DNA from: Smallanthus sonchifolius
Lineage: Eukaryota > Streptophyta > Magnoliopsida > Asterales > Asteraceae
Length of the DNA stretch: 64,000 nt
Assembly (NCBI GenBank): GCA_023525975.1
Contig: CM042029.1
Span: 88,456,849 to 88,520,848 of the forward strand
Direction of reading: 5' to 3'
This document shows, one piece after another, positions 11,251 through 24,414 of this stretch. The notes under the pieces are model-generated. The model saw only the letters and a list, made by a program, of their open reading frames with translations. It was not told the origin of the DNA and did no database searches. Numbering within the stretch: the first letter of the stretch is position 1; each line of letters begins with the position of its first letter. The position numbers were made by a program, and so were the translations under genes.

Positions 11251-12014
11251 AAACTAGTATTTAGTATTCGCTTTAAAAAAATCCCAATTCGATGAACACT
11301 CTAGCTAGTGGATCCGGTTGGAATGACACAAGGGGATAATATTGTTTATGGTAATATAAAATAAAAGAAAAATATGATTTCATTAATAAAAGTACAATTA
11401 CATTAACAAAAAAAGAGTTCAACAAAAATAATAAACAAATTAACAAGTTATCTAGAGACTGGTCGCGATATTAAATATTCTTTGGAGACATTGTCTCTTG
11501 GTCATCTAAAAGGCAAGTTTGATTTTGGTGAGCCTATGCCATAATTAGAAATTAGGCGTAGTTGTTTTTTGTGTAGCAAGAGCTTTTTGGGCTCTAAAAT
11601 CGAATATTTATAACATGTTTAAAATTTTTGACAATAAGAAACAACACATAATAGATGCTTAAATTCAGCCCATGATTCGATGTCATTTTAATTTTAGTGA
11701 GTTACATATCGGTTTATTTGAATTTTTTTGTAGATTATTACTAGAACAAACCCTTAGCGGCACTTGTTTTTGTTTAATGAATTTACTAGTCTTTCTTTCC
11801 AATTAATTTGACAAGTTTGGGTTGCTCATTATGTCAACGCCTCTCTTGCAATTATAGATCATGACTAATTCTTTTTCTATAATATAATAAATAGAGTATA
11901 GTATAAATATAAATAAACGCGTAAAACAAAAAATGTGATGTGCCTATAATTCTTGTCAGAGATTATATCTTCGGATCGATTCATATCAAAAGGTTGGTGT
12001 AAGTAGTGACGAGA
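11251..12014. other. Non-coding DNA upstream of copy B
   Basis: No gene is seen. The DNA is AT-rich with short runs such as ATAATAAATAGAGTATAG (about 11880). No similarity to the promoter region of copies C and D (TATATAA then ATGGCTGAG) was found. Confidence 0.3.
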
Positions 12015-12412
12015 ATGTTAAAATGCATTGAACTAGAGGACTTTGATGATCATCTGCATAGGTTCATAGAATTCATCATAAGTATTATTTCCCGTGTATA
12101 TCATTTTCTTCGATGTTGGCAGGATACAAATGACTCTGGCTATAGATTGCGACCTCAGATTGAGCTTCAGTCGAATGAGGGAGACCGAGAGTTTGGGCCG
12201 GAACATGACCTCCCTGAAATTGCTAGCAATGGTGGTGGTGATGGTGACATGACTCAACAAGTGACCCTTGGGGTTTCTTCTAGTAATAGTGGTGAAGCTG
12301 TCATCGAGACATTGAACCAGGAAACTGTTAGTGGTGTTGCTGGTGCTTCTAAAAAGTCTATTCGCCGTAAGAAGAAGGCGAGGTATTAACCCGCCTCAAT
12401 GGCAGAAGAAAT
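12015..12412 (+). pseudogene. GVSS-family copy B, exon-1-like segment cut by a Copia insertion
   Basis: The ATG at 12015 opens MLKCIELEDFDDHLH; the in-frame codon further upstream is GTG. The part after about 12120 aligns with the family: WQDTN, EFGPEHD, a glycine/aspartate run, TQQVTLGVSS and GEAVIETLNQET. A GCGAG|GTATTA donor at 12382 matches the donor position of copies A, C and D but falls in phase 2 here, so an indel has probably occurred. The conserved 3' string resumes across the Copia insertion at 32982 (TSD gaaat), with GTAAAACTTGTTT a little further on. No exon 2 was found downstream. It is the most diverged copy. Function is unknown. Confidence 0.5.
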
Positions 12413-13131
12413 TGTTGGATTTTATGGACCGACCCGTTGGACAACGCAGCTGACCGAGCTATGACCCGTAAGAGTTACACCTAGGGCAACGAACAATAAA
12501 TCCACTTAACCCGCTTAACTGGTAATTACGAACTGTTAGCGAGACGATATATTTTATATATATTCGTTACACGGGATTTATTATTTATACAGGTTTATAA
12601 ATAATAATTTTATATTTATTGTTTTAATCTTTTATTAAAACATTAAATATGGGTTCAGGCTTTTACATCTCATTAAACTTTAGGCCCAAAACAATTAGTA
12701 GGATTTTGTAATTAATATTTAAAGGGTTAATTACTTAATCCTAAAAAAACGAGATGATCCAGCCGCAAGGAACAAGAAATTGGTTTTTTTCTTCTTTTTC
12801 AAAGTAGCTAGCCACAAGGAGAGGAGCCGCAAAAGTTCCGGCCAACCCGGCTCTTCCCGTTCGGTTCGTGATCTAGCATCGGTTCATTGTACCTAGGTGT
12901 CTCGACCGGTTAATCATTAACCACTAAGGTATAATTAATCTCATCAGTAGATTAATTGTTTTTTTTGTTTGTTTGCGTGTTCATAACCAGATCCTGTTTG
13001 GTTTGTCAGTGCTGTTAAATAGGTTATGATTATATTTTCCGCTACGTATTTATTAATTAACTGAATTAATTAATTTCTCTGTCAAAACCCGTTTTTACAA
13101 AAGTCAAACTGATCATCACTGAATCCCAACA
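12413..13131 (+). repeat. 5' LTR of Copia element 12413-32981
   Basis: A 719-bp LTR with TG...CA ends, followed at 13132 by GTGGTATAAGAGCC, a one-base variant of the initiator-tRNA-Met primer site (TGGTATCAGAGCC). It is shorter than the 3' LTR chiefly through loss of TTTTCTCGCG after position 12860. Confidence 0.92.
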
Positions 13132-14569
13132 GTGGTATAAGAGCCTGGGTTATAACACGCAAATCGGAACCGGTCTGGTTTCACCGGTTGGATTAATCAC
13201 AAAACTTTAACTATCTTGATGTTTCTGATCTGATCTGTTTTTGGGGCAAATTTTTTATTTATTAATTTGGTCGATTTTTAATTTTTATTTGACCAAATAT
13301 ATTGCCCGTATGTGATTGTGTTGAATATGTAAATCTGGCCCGACCCAAGTGATTGAGTTGTTTGTGTTTATTATTCAGTTTTTGGTTTTATGGTTTTGAC
13401 CCACTTTTGATGGCTTAAAGTTGTAATAGAATAGGCTTTTTTATTTTATGTAATGTAATAAAAACCCGAAGACAAATCTGAAGACGCAACAGTAATCATG
13501 GAGTCAGTGGGAGCCATCCGAGACGACTAGATGCACGGAAGTCTATCCTTGTGGTTGTTTTAATTTTGTGGACCCCGTGACCCGTTTGGTCTTGCTAACT
13601 GGCTCTAGCAAGATCAAACAAACTTGGCCCTAAAAGATTATATATTTATTTGCTTTATGCTTGCTTTTAATTTTTTATAACTTAAATTTATAATAAACTA
13701 ACCAAACGCCAAACGTTTTAAAAGGAGTTTTAAAATGTCACAATTTGTCACCACAAGTTCTAATTTTACAACTTGTAGAATTTTATAAAAATAAAAACTG
13801 GCTTGTTTTTATAAAATAAATAACCGCTAAAGTTTTGCAATTTAAACTAAATTTAATTTCAAAACTTATAACTTAATAGTTTTCAACTATTAACTTTAAC
13901 TGGTTATTCAAGTCGCGACAAACTTAGTTTTAATAGGTTATTTAAAATTAAGTGTCCTGAGAGATGAAAGGGTTCATCAAATTTGTCATGACTTTAAATA
14001 GTAAAACTGGCTTTTACAACACACGTATGATTTAATCATTCGTTGTGTTTGACCCTATTCGGTAAACACTAAAATTGGAACTCATATTTAAAACCAATGG
14101 TCTATGCCATCTTATTATAAGGAACACTTGGAGCATAAAACGAAACATCGGTGTTTGGAGCCACAGCACCGCACTGGATGCGTAGTTTATCCTTCCAAGG
14201 CGCAAGGGTTTCGTTGACACATCCGGCCCTTCCGCAAGTACCTGTTTTAGGACGACTATTATTTTTCTCTCTTGTTACATGCCCCAGCTGTCAAGAGATT
14301 AAAAGTGGGCATAGATGAGGCTAAACGTATCAATGCATAGACATGTCTTGTCTTAGCGGCCTCATACACGAGAGTTGTGCATCTTTCTACAATTGACACT
14401 AATTGTCAGTCTAGTTACCCACTTACTAATGTTGTATGCCACAACTACCATTAGTGACTGATTTAGCTAGATTCTCACTCCTTATTCTAATTTCTGTAAT
14501 TGAGTCATAAATTAATAAGGACTTTTCATTTTCTTTATACTAATTTATTTTCTTTGCTTATCTTGACAG
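13132..14569 (+). other. Copia 5' untranslated leader
   Basis: About 1.4 kb between the primer binding site and the gag ATG. It is AT-rich with no open frame of note; a short minus-strand ORF at 14032-14220 looks like chance. Confidence 0.6.
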
Positions 14570-16024
14570 ATGTCTACTGAAAATAATAATACTAATAACT
14601 CCTACGCTCTCAAGTCTATCCTTGAGAATGAAAAGCTGGATAACACCAACTTTCTCTCGTGGTAGTGCAATATGAGAATAGTTCTCAAGATGGCCAAGAA
14701 GCTCTATGTTCTCGATGCACCAGTCCCTGAGGCACCCGATGGTAACACGGCTGCCGCTCGTAAGGTCTGGGAAAAACAAAGAGATGATGCCACTGAGGTG
14801 GCCTGCCTTATGCTATGCATGTCCCGTGAGCTCCAAAAGAGCATGGAGGAACTGAGTGCCTTTGACATGATTGAGCAACTTAAGGGCATGTTCCTGAAAC
14901 AAACCCGACAAGAACGCTATGAAACCATGTCTCAGCTCATTCGTTGCACGATGCAAGAGGGCACGCCTGTTAGTGCTCATGTACTTAAGATGAAAGGGTA
15001 CATCGACCAAATGAACAAACTTGGATATCTCATGAAGGATGACATGGCTACTGATTTCATCTTAAACTCTCTCCCAAGCTCCTATGCTCAATTCGTAGAG
15101 AATTTCAACATGAATGGCTTGGAGAAGACAGTGGCCGAGCTACATGGTATGCTCAAAACGGCCGAGATGAATATCCAAGGAAAGAAAAATCAAGTTCTGA
15201 TGGTCAGATCTGCTGGTGTTAAAAAACCTAACCCCAAGAAAAGAGGTTATAATAGCAAAGGCAAGAAGAAGGTTAATGTTGCTGCCAAGCCTGCCACCAA
15301 CAATAACAAGAAAGCTTCAAAAGCACCCCCTCCTGAGGAGCGTCAATGCTTTGAATGCAACAAAATGGGACACTGGAAACGTAACTGTCATGAATATCTA
15401 GCCAAGCTGAAGCTGCAGAGGACCAGTGGTGAGGGCACCTTTTCAGGTATTCTCATTTATGTTATTGAAATTTTTACTGTTTCTAGCAACACATGGGTAT
15501 TTGATATTGGATGTGGATACCACATCATTAATGTCTTGCAGGAGCCTAAACGTTGGAGGAAGCTGAAACAAGGCGACATGGAGCTCATCGTTGGTGATGG
15601 GAAAAGAGTACCAGTTCTTGCAACTGGAACATATCATCTCTCATGTCCTTTTGGCCTTGTGGTTGTCTTGAACAATTGTTTGTTTGCACCTGGTTTAACC
15701 AGAAACATTATTTCAGTTTCTTTATTGTTTGAACAAGGATTTAAGTACGTTTTTAATGGTATTGCTATTTTTGCCTACTTAAATGATATCTTTTATTTTG
15801 AGGCTAAACCTCAAAACGGTATTTATGAGATTGACATTCAAACTGACAATAACATATATAATCTTTCTAAACGTATCAAATCTGGCATTAATGATACTTT
15901 TCTATGGCATTGTCGACTTGGCCACATAAGCAAGACACGCATTAAAAGACTCCAATCCGGGGAAATTCTTGAACCTACCGGACATGACTCATTTGATAAT
16001 TGCGAGTCTTGTTTAGCTGGCAAA
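14570..16024 (+). pseudogene. Copia gag-pol, first part (gag, protease, start of integrase)
   Basis: The ATG at 14570 begins MSTENNNTNNSY. An in-frame TAG at 14663-14665 interrupts the FLSW*CNMRIVLKM segment of gag, and the frame then stays open to the Athila insertion. Visible parts are the UBN2-type gag (to about 15170), a lysine-rich linker, the zinc knuckle CFECNKMGHWKRNC (about 15347-15390), a protease motif in which the usual D-T/S-G is D-I-G (WVFDIGCGYH, about 15498) and the GAG-pre-integrase (LWHCRLGH...CESCLAGK). It continues in frame at 28881 after the nested element. The substituted protease site and the stop make it non-functional. The lineage is possibly Tork-like, not certain. 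Confidence 0.92.
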
Positions 16025-17209
16025 TGATAAGTGGCCAAAGTTTCATGTATTAAAAGGTGTAATATGTTATATTTATGCAATTTGATATGTGGAATACAAA
16101 GGTTTTGTGTAGCCATGCATGTGCAGGTGTTGGAAGCTTAAAATGTGATTTGTGAATATATTACGAGAGAGTCGGAAGAGACACGGAGAAAACGGGGCAA
16201 AACTGCAGGCACAGCGTAAGCCTACGCCACCAGCGTAAGGCTACGCCATATCAGCGTAGGCCTACGCCTAAGTAATTTCTTCACAGCAGCTTCCAGTGGA
16301 CCGGCGTAGGCCTACGCCCTCCCAGCGTAAGCCTACGCTGGGTGCGTTTCAGACGCGGGTTTTGGGCGAAACAGCCGATTTTCAATGTTTAATTAGGTTT
16401 TTCTTCCCCAAATTCGAATCCAACTTTCACACCATTGTTCTTGGGCGATTTTGGAGTTCTTGGAGGCTAAAGAACACGATTCTAACATCCGATTGAAAGA
16501 TTGAAGAAGATTTCCACCACCATGAGCGGCTAATCCACCGGTAATCATTCCCGGGTGGATTGTTTGTAAGTTTTTAGGGTTTTATCATGTGCTAGCTTTG
16601 AGAAACAATTCTTGTAATCGTTTGGTTTGAAACACCTGAATCTTTGTGTTTAGTATGGTTATGAACTCACGGGAGTCGATAAATTCTTGCACCATTGACC
16701 CCGTTAGATGATAATTGCTATGAACTTTGATTTATGTTGAATCTATTGATTAATCTAATTCTATATTGCATACATTTGTCTCGATTTCATTCGTGAATAT
16801 TGTTTTACACTATTTGCCGATGATGTATGAATGTTGTTGTTCTTGGTTAGATTTGATTAATTAGATTTGAATAACCATTCGATTGTTTGAACTCAAATGT
16901 TGGTGTGATAATCCCTAATTATTTGTGAGCTTGAAACCCGGGTGTGATACCCTTTTTAATTATTGTTTACAACTTAAACCGTTTTGTTTGGTACTTGATT
17001 TGTTTGTCGAGTTTATAAAGTTTTCACTTAAATCATTTATTGTGTTTGGTCAGAAAGACCCGTTGTAACTTCATAATTTGCATTGTTAATTGAAGTTGAG
17101 CACCGACCACAAACTCTTCGTGGTTCGACACCCTTCTTACCCTAACTAGTTTAAGGTGATTAGGACACTCTATTTCTTTATCTTTGACCGGTCCCTTCGA
17201 CACCGATCA
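16025..17209 (+). repeat. 5' LTR of Athila-like element
   Basis: Contains five copies of a 14-bp motif GCGTA(A/G)(G/C)CTACGC-type at 16214-16227, 16233-16246, 16254-16267, 16304-16317 and 16325-16338. The third and fourth are the perfect palindrome GCGTAGGCCTACGC. They follow the string CTGCAGG at about 16203. Confidence 0.93.
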
Positions 17210-17233
17210 AATTTTGGCGCCGTTGCCGGGGAG
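17210..17233 (+). other. Primer binding site for tRNA-Asp
   Basis: TGGCGCCGTTGCCGGGGA, a few bases inside the 5' LTR, is complementary to the 3' end of plant tRNA-Asp. This is the primer typical of Athila-lineage elements and supports the lineage call. Confidence 0.88.
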
Positions 17234-17360
17234 TGTGTGCGGTTGGTGTTTTATTTTAATTGACTCGTTACTATTTGTTACTTGTTTTGTTTGGTTAATC
17301 TTCTTCTATTTTTGTGTTACGCGTGGTGTTTGTTTGTGTGTGCAGGTGACAGATTAGTGC

Positions 17361-20300
17361 ATGTGTACCCGTTCATCTGGGAGAAATTCACCACTTGTGT
17401 TTGAACCGAAAATTGAGAGGATAGCAAGGCAAAACCGAATCCAACAACAAAATTTAGAACCTATTTCATCGGAACCATCATCCATGGATGGTCGAAGCAG
17501 TCATTCTGGAACTAGTATAAGAAACCGTGGCCCAACTCCAAACAGAGGCCCTATCCCTAACCGCCCACCAACTCCACCTCACCGAACCTCAACCCAAACC
17601 CCACCTATACCTATCAATAACAACCTACCCCATGGGTCAGGTCCAGTTCAACAAAACCGACCCGTTAACATCCGTACCAATCCCACGTACCAAGGAAGAA
17701 GGGGACCACAACAAAATCAAACCCCTCCCGGAAATAATGAGAACGAGGGTTGGGAGGATGACGATGGTGAGTACTTTGGGTATGATGATAATGAAGATGC
17801 TGGGAATGGTGAAGGGTTTGGCAATTACGAGTATGAAGATGGTGAGAGGAGCCAATATGGAGAGTATAACGAGGGGCAAGGCTTTGGAGAGGAAGAAGAG
17901 GTGAATTATGTTCACCAAAGGGCGAGACAACCAATGGGTCGAACAGTTCGACCAGAGAGATTTGGGTATCCTCCTAGACAGGAAGGGAGGAGAGCTACTG
18001 GGGGCTACAATAATGAAAACCGAAGACAACCGGTAGCCCCTATGGGTGGAGTTAATGGTCGTTTTCGACCGGCTATTTCGGAGAATGCTTCTCCAATTGT
18101 TCCACCAATTCCAGGAATGAGGAGGTTCAAGTCAAGACCGAATTACATCAATGTCCTTCCACATTTTCATGGTATGGTCACCGAAGAACCATACACCCAT
18201 TTAGCCGAGTTTGCTGCCATCTGTAGCACAATTGGGGATGAGAATTTTGATCAAAGCGAAGTCAAACTTAGACTTTTCCAGTTTTCTCTAAAAGATCGAG
18301 CAAAGCAATGGTTCATCACATTGCCGGCCAATAGCATCCACACATGGGATGAAATGCAACAAGTCTTTTTGGATGAGTACTATTCGGTTGCGAAGACAGA
18401 TGACTCCCGAATTGAGATTCGGACCTTTCAACAACAAACGAGGGAGCCTTTACATGAAGCTTTTACACGCTTCAAGGAGTTGTTGAGGAAATGCCCCCAC
18501 CATCAAATTGAGTTGTGGGAATTGGTAAAATGTTTTGTGGATGGTTTGACTCAAGAGGAGAGGAAGTACTTGAAGTCCACAAGTAATGGGACATTGTTGT
18601 CTAATCCCGAAGAAGATGATTGGGATTTCTTAGAAAGAATGAGCCAAAGTTCTAAAGCCGAGGCATCGGCTAGCTGAAGAGCCAAACACGCAATTTCTAA
18701 GTCCGTCCTGGATTATGATACAAAAGAAAGGTTAGCATCTATGGAGAGAGAACTGGCATTGTTGAGGAAAGGCGAAAAGAAAGAAGTAGCGGGAGTAAAA
18801 GCTCGATTCGACGTTTGTGAAGATTGTGGAGATATAGGTCACAAAACAATGGAGTGCCCATTTCAAAAAGGGAGGCAAGAAGAGGTGAATCAAGTGTATG
18901 GTGAGAGGAAACAATATGACATGAACTCAAACACCTATCATCCGGGGTTGAGAAACCATCCTAACTTCAAGTATGGGAACGCCGCAAACCAAATGAACCC
19001 CAACTTTCAAGGTGCGAATCAAAACACCTCATCAACCTCATATCAACCGCGTCAACAAGGGAACTACAATTCGGGTGGTTATCAAAGGGGTTCTTATAAC
19101 AATAACCGGAACACAAATTACCCCCCAAGGAATTACAATCAAGATCACCAACAACAAAATGGGTCATCAGGGGGAGATGATGCGGTTAACTCAAAGTTGG
19201 ATGCACTATTAGAGATGATGAAAGAATCAAAGAAGGAGAATGAAGTGAGGGACAAGTCGTTTGTGGCATTGGAAAGACAAGTGGGTCAAATGGCTGAAGA
19301 AATATCTTTGCTAAAGCAAGGTGGAGGGAGGCTACCGAGTAACACTACATTAAACCCGCAACATCAAGGATCGAGTTCAACCAGTGCAAATGTAAGTAAA
19401 GTTACGGTTCTTCGTAATGGTAAGATTATCGATAATAAAGTCGAGTCTCCACCACAATTGGTTGAAGGGGTGGTGGAGGATGTTATTGAGGGTGAGGAAA
19501 GTGAAGGCGAAGTGGAATTTGTTAATGATAAAAAACCAATTACTCAAAATCTTGAAAAAATTAAACCGGTTTTTAGAGATGAGTCACCTATTGCTAAAGG
19601 AAAGGATATGACGGGTGGTTCCGTTCCTTACCCGGAGGCATTAGTTGAACCATTTAAAGCAAAAATGGTAAATAAAAGAGGACCACAACAAGAAGAAATG
19701 TGGGAGATGTTTAGACAGGTCAAAATTAACATACCCCTTTTGGATGCCATTAAACAAATTCCAGCTTACGCGAAGTACTTGAAAGAATTGTGTACACAAA
19801 AGCGGAATCATAAATTCCCAAAGAAACTTGATGTAACCGCTAATGTGAATGCCATTCTATCGGGTGCTCTTCCACCTAAACTACAAGATCCGGGGGCGCC
19901 TATTATATCTATTCAAGTAGGTGATTTCAAAATAAAAAGGGCACTCCTAGATCTTGGAGCTAGTGTTAGTATTCTCCCGGGGAGCCTTTATGACCAATAT
20001 GATTTTGGCCCTCTTAGGAAGGCCGACACTACCGTGGTTTTGACCGATTTAACCCCTAAGCTCCCCCGAGGAATATTGACTGATGTTATTGTGAAGGTGG
20101 AAGATTTTTATTTCCCAGTGGATTTTCTAGTGTTGGATTATGTCTCTTCCGACAGAACAAAACAACCTACGGTTATCCTTGGTAGGCCATTTCTGGCAAC
20201 CGCAAATGCCCAAATTAATTGCCGAAATGGAACGGTTGACATGACATTTGGGAACCGAAAGTTGAGATTAAATGTTTTTTCACATATATCTAACTCTCTG

Positions 20301-23195
20301 GTCAACGATGAATGCTTTATGGCGGACATTGTTGACGGGTACATCCCTCTTTGCGATATTATTGTAAACGAGGATAGCACCACAGAGACATGCTTTTCAT
20401 GTGACAGGTTACAGGTTGAGACAAGCAAGGAACTAGAAGAAGAAGAAAAACGGGTTGAAGCAATGGCAATTAAGGATGGGAGACCACCGTGGACTCACCA
20501 AGTGGAAAGCTTGCCCGAACACATTGACACAAAGTTGAAGCCATCTTTGGAGCAACCCCCAAAGGTCGAGTTGAAGGAGTTGCCAAAGAACCTCAAGTAC
20601 GCTTTTGTAGGAGAAAACGACACCCTCCCGGTGATCATTGCATCAAATTTGACAAAGGAACAAGAGGAGGCTTTGATGAAGGTGTTAGCCACCCATAAGT
20701 CGGCAATTGGGTGGAGTATTGCGGATTTGAAGGGTATTAGTCCCTCGATTGTTATGCACAGGATTGTCACGGATCAAGTTATTACACCATCTCACGATGC
20801 ACAAAGGCGGTTAAATCCAAATATGCGGGAAGTCGTGAAGAAGGAAGTTCTCAAGTGGTTGGACGCCGGTATTGTTTACCCAATTTCTGATAGTACATGG
20901 GTGAGTCCAACACAAACCGTGCCCAAAAAGGCGGGCATTCAAGTCATCAAGAACGACTCAGGTGAGGAAGTAGCCACTCGGCCGGTAACCCGGTGGCGGA
21001 TTTGTATTGATTACAGGAAATTAAATGCAGCTACTTCAAAAGATCATTTCCCATTGCCGTTTATTGATCAAATTGTGGAAAAACTCGCAGGTCAGAAATA
21101 TTACTGTTTTCTTGATGGCTATTCGGGTTATAATCAAATTGCTATACATCCCGAGGATCAACATAAGACAACATTTACTTGTCCATATGGCACTTTTGCA
21201 CTTAGGCGAATGCCGTTTGGACTATGTAATGCCCCCGCCACCTTCCAAAGGTGTATGATGAGTATCTTTTCAGATATGGTGGGGGAGTCTTTAGAGATTT
21301 TTATGGATGATTTTTCCATTTTTAGTACATCTTTTGATTCATGTTTGAACCAATTGGAAAAAGTTTTAAAAAGGTGTGTTGAAACCAATTTGGTCTTGAG
21401 TTGGGAAAAGAGTCATTTTATAATAGTTTTGGGTCATGTGATTTCGAGTCGTGGGATTGAGGTAGACCATGCGAAAGTTCAAGTTATGTTGGGACAACGG
21501 GTTGAGAAGAAACCCGTTGCCATATATTATGTAAGTAAAACTCTTTCGGGTGCTCAATTGAATTGTACCACAACCGAAAAAGAATTACTCGCAGTAGTAT
21601 ATGCGTTAGACAAGTTTAGGTCCTATATATGGGGAAGCAAAATTATTATATATTCTGATCACAGTGCTGTCAGGTATCTCATGGAGAAAAAGGATGCTAA
21701 ACCAAGACTCATAAGGTGGATCTTGTTGTTGCAAGAATTTGACGTGGAGATCCGTGATAAAAAAGGGAGTGAGAATGTAGTAGCCGATCACTTATCAAGG
21801 ATCATGGTTAATGATGAAGAGTCCACGACAGTGATAAATGAATCATTCCCTGATGAGCATATAATGTCTGTTTCATCTGTACCTTGGTTTGCTAATATTG
21901 TAAATTTTTTGGCAACAGGTGCAATCCCGAGTCATTGGGTAAAGAAGAAGAAAGCCCACTTTCTATCCCAAGTAAAGCAATACATTTGGGAAGAACCGGA
22001 GTTATTTAAAGTGGGAGCGGATCAAATGATTAGACGATGTGTGCCAAATGAAGAAATTCCAAGTGTGCTAGCACATGTGCACTCTTATGCATGTGGAGGC
22101 CATTTCAGTGGCCAAAAGACAGGACACAAAATTCTTGCATGTGGTCTTTTCTGGCCAACTTTGTTTAAGGATGCGTTTGAGTTTGCGAAACATTGCGTCA
22201 AATGCCAACAGTTAGGGAGCATCTCCAAAAGAGACGAAATGCCCATGAAACCGATTCTCGTCCTTGACATCTTTGATGTTTGGGGAATTGATTTCATGGG
22301 ACCCTTCCCAAACTCGTTTGGCAATTTGTATATCTTGGTGGCGGTCGACTATGTATCTAAATGGGTCGAGGCGATAGCCACTAAGACGAACGATCATACC
22401 GTTGTGTGTAACTTTGTCCAAACAAATATTTTCTCAAGATTTGGTATCCCCCGTGTCATTATAAGTGATGGGGGATCTCATTTCAAAAACTTTAAATTTG
22501 GCAAATTACTAAAACGGTATGGCGTGGATCATAGAATAGCAACTCCTTACCACCCCCAAACAAGCGGATAAGTGGAAGTGTCTAATAGGCAAATAAAAGA
22601 TATTTTACAAAAAACCGTCCGGGCGGACCGAAAAGATTGGTCAACCAAATTGACTGATGCTTTATGGGCTTACCGAACGGCTTATAAAACCCCTATTGGC
22701 ACGACCCCATACCGGTTGGTTTATGGAAAAGATTGTCATTTACCGGTAGAGTTAGCTCACCGGGCGTTTTAGGCTATCAAACAAGTTAATGTGGATTATG
22801 ATGTTGCAGGAAAAGAAAGGAAGTTGAGTCTAAATGAACTGGAAGAATTGAGAAGTGAGGCATATGATTGTGCATCCGCTTACAAGGACAAAATGAAGGC
22901 GGTTCATGATGCCAAGCTTCGGAAGAAGGAGTTTGAAGTGGGCCAAAGAGTTTGGCTTTATAATTCAAGGTTGAAGTTCTTTCCAGGAAAATTGAAAAGC
23001 AAGTGGACGGGACCATTTGTGATAACACGAGTTGGCAACTATAGAGATATAGAGATTGAAGATTGTGAGGATCACTTGAGGCAAGTTGTGAATGGTCACC
23101 GATTGAAGCCATATCTCGAACTCAACGAGATTAATGGGCCAACAAACCAAGCAGAAGCATTCTTATTGAGCTTGGTGATGAATGAGCATGAGTAA
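17361..23195 (+). pseudogene. Athila-like gag-pol with three stops and an RT-RNase H deletion
   Basis: One frame from the ATG at 17361 (MCTRSSGRN) runs to 23195. Gag is Asn/Pro/Gly-rich then carries the retrotransposon gag core (about 18140-18640). A knuckle CEDCGDIGHKTMEC lies near 18808. The protease is LLDLGASVSILPG (about 19945). RT carries FMDD at about 21300. RNase H keeps TTTEKELLAVVYALDKFRSY and YSDHSAVRYL. Integrase has the HHCC zinc finger (near 22075-22215), DFMGPF, VDYVSKW and SDGGSHF. In-frame stops are TGA 18675-18677, TAA 22569-22571 and TAG 22770-22772; relatives would have Arg, Gln and Trp at these codons. At about 21475-21490 the RT thumb joins directly to LGQRVEKKP, so roughly 85-90 codons are missing. 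These include the first RNase H aspartate region, yet the frame is kept. Not functional. Confidence 0.92.
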
Positions 23196-24414
23196 TACCA
23201 TGAAGAAGTGTCGGGCTGAGGACAATAAACTTAGCGCTAACCGGGAGGCAACCCGGCTTATGTGATGTTTTTAATTAAATTATATTTTATTATTTTTCTT
23301 CGTTTAGCTAATTTTTGTTGAAATTATGTGCAAGAATCAAAGGAAGGCGTGAAGTATGAGGTTACAGCGGATGTCGGTATTTCAGGGACGAAACACATTC
23401 AAGTTGGGAGCTGAAAAAAGACCAAAAGCAGGTCAGCGTAAGGCTACGCTGTATCAGCGTAAGCCTACGCAGAAGGCAAAGTTCAAACAGAAGCATCAGA
23501 CCTTCAGCGTAAGGCTACGCCATATCAGCGTAAGGCTACGCCAATGAACTCAGCGTAAGGCTACGCTGGTTCAGCGTAAGGCTACGCCGGGTCATTTTTC
23601 AAACAGAAGCGTCAGAGGCTCAGCGTAATGCTACTCCCCTTTAGCGTAAGATTACGCTGGATCGGGATTTCACGCAAAAAGTCGCAGGTAAGTGCATAAA
23701 AAAAAAAAAAAAACTTAAAAACGTTTTTCTCTCCTTCTCTCCTCATTATCACCTACCTCTTATCTCTCTACCCCATCTTCTTATCTAAAAATCCCCACCC
23801 ATCTTCATCTTCATCCACTCCTTAATCTACCATCATATTGATAAAAAATCAAAATTGGTTGAGGATTTTTGCATAACTTTGCAAGAGGAGTAAACCCTAC
23901 CAAGCGGAATTCAACGAATCAACCATACCCGAGAGACCCAAAATTCTAGGGTTTCGAAATTTTTGGGGCTTTTGTGTGAAGTGGAACGAATAATCATCAC
24001 TCTCTGATATTTAAGCGTCTAAACCCAAAAGGTACGTTTGTATTACAATTATTGGTTGTTTGAAGGTATATTTTCGAATAAGAATTGATGTTACCTTGTA
24101 GTTGTGTTGTTGGGTACTGTGGGAAGGATGGTTTAAGTTAGAATTAGAAGATTGAATGATGACATTGTTGAAGCATTGGAAATAATTGTGTTAGTGATGA
24201 ATTGAATAGAACTTGATTAAAATTTTGGGAGAAATTTTGAAATTTTAAAACAACATGTAAACTTGTTTTGATGAAAATAACAGAAATTTTGTTTTCACAT
24301 GATAAAAAGTTAATATGGAGTGAATTCAATTAGCATTATTAATGAAGAATTGTTACAAGTTTGATTCTTGGTGAATTCTTTGATTTATGTGTGCTTGTTG
24401 AAATTGTAGGAACA
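23196..24414 (+). other. Athila 3' non-coding region with internal palindrome array
   Basis: Between pol and the extra ORF. At 23434-23658 there are eight copies of the same GCGTAAGGCTACGC-type motif found in the LTR (23434, 23456, 23505, 23527, 23551, 23572, 23621 degenerate, 23642). A 13-A run is at about 23698. The TTGAAATTGTAG at 24398-24409, just before the next ATG, would make a reasonable splice acceptor for a subgenomic message, but this is inference. Confidence 0.6.

Noticed and set aside
16296..16496. 66-codon ORF beginning MDRRRPTPSQRK, repeated at 27962-28162
   Set aside because: It is the same LTR sequence twice; the N-terminus is the translated palindrome array.
24361..24414. 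Upstream extension of the Athila extra ORF
   Set aside because: The first codon is TTG; the first ATG in frame is 24415, just after a plausible splice acceptor.
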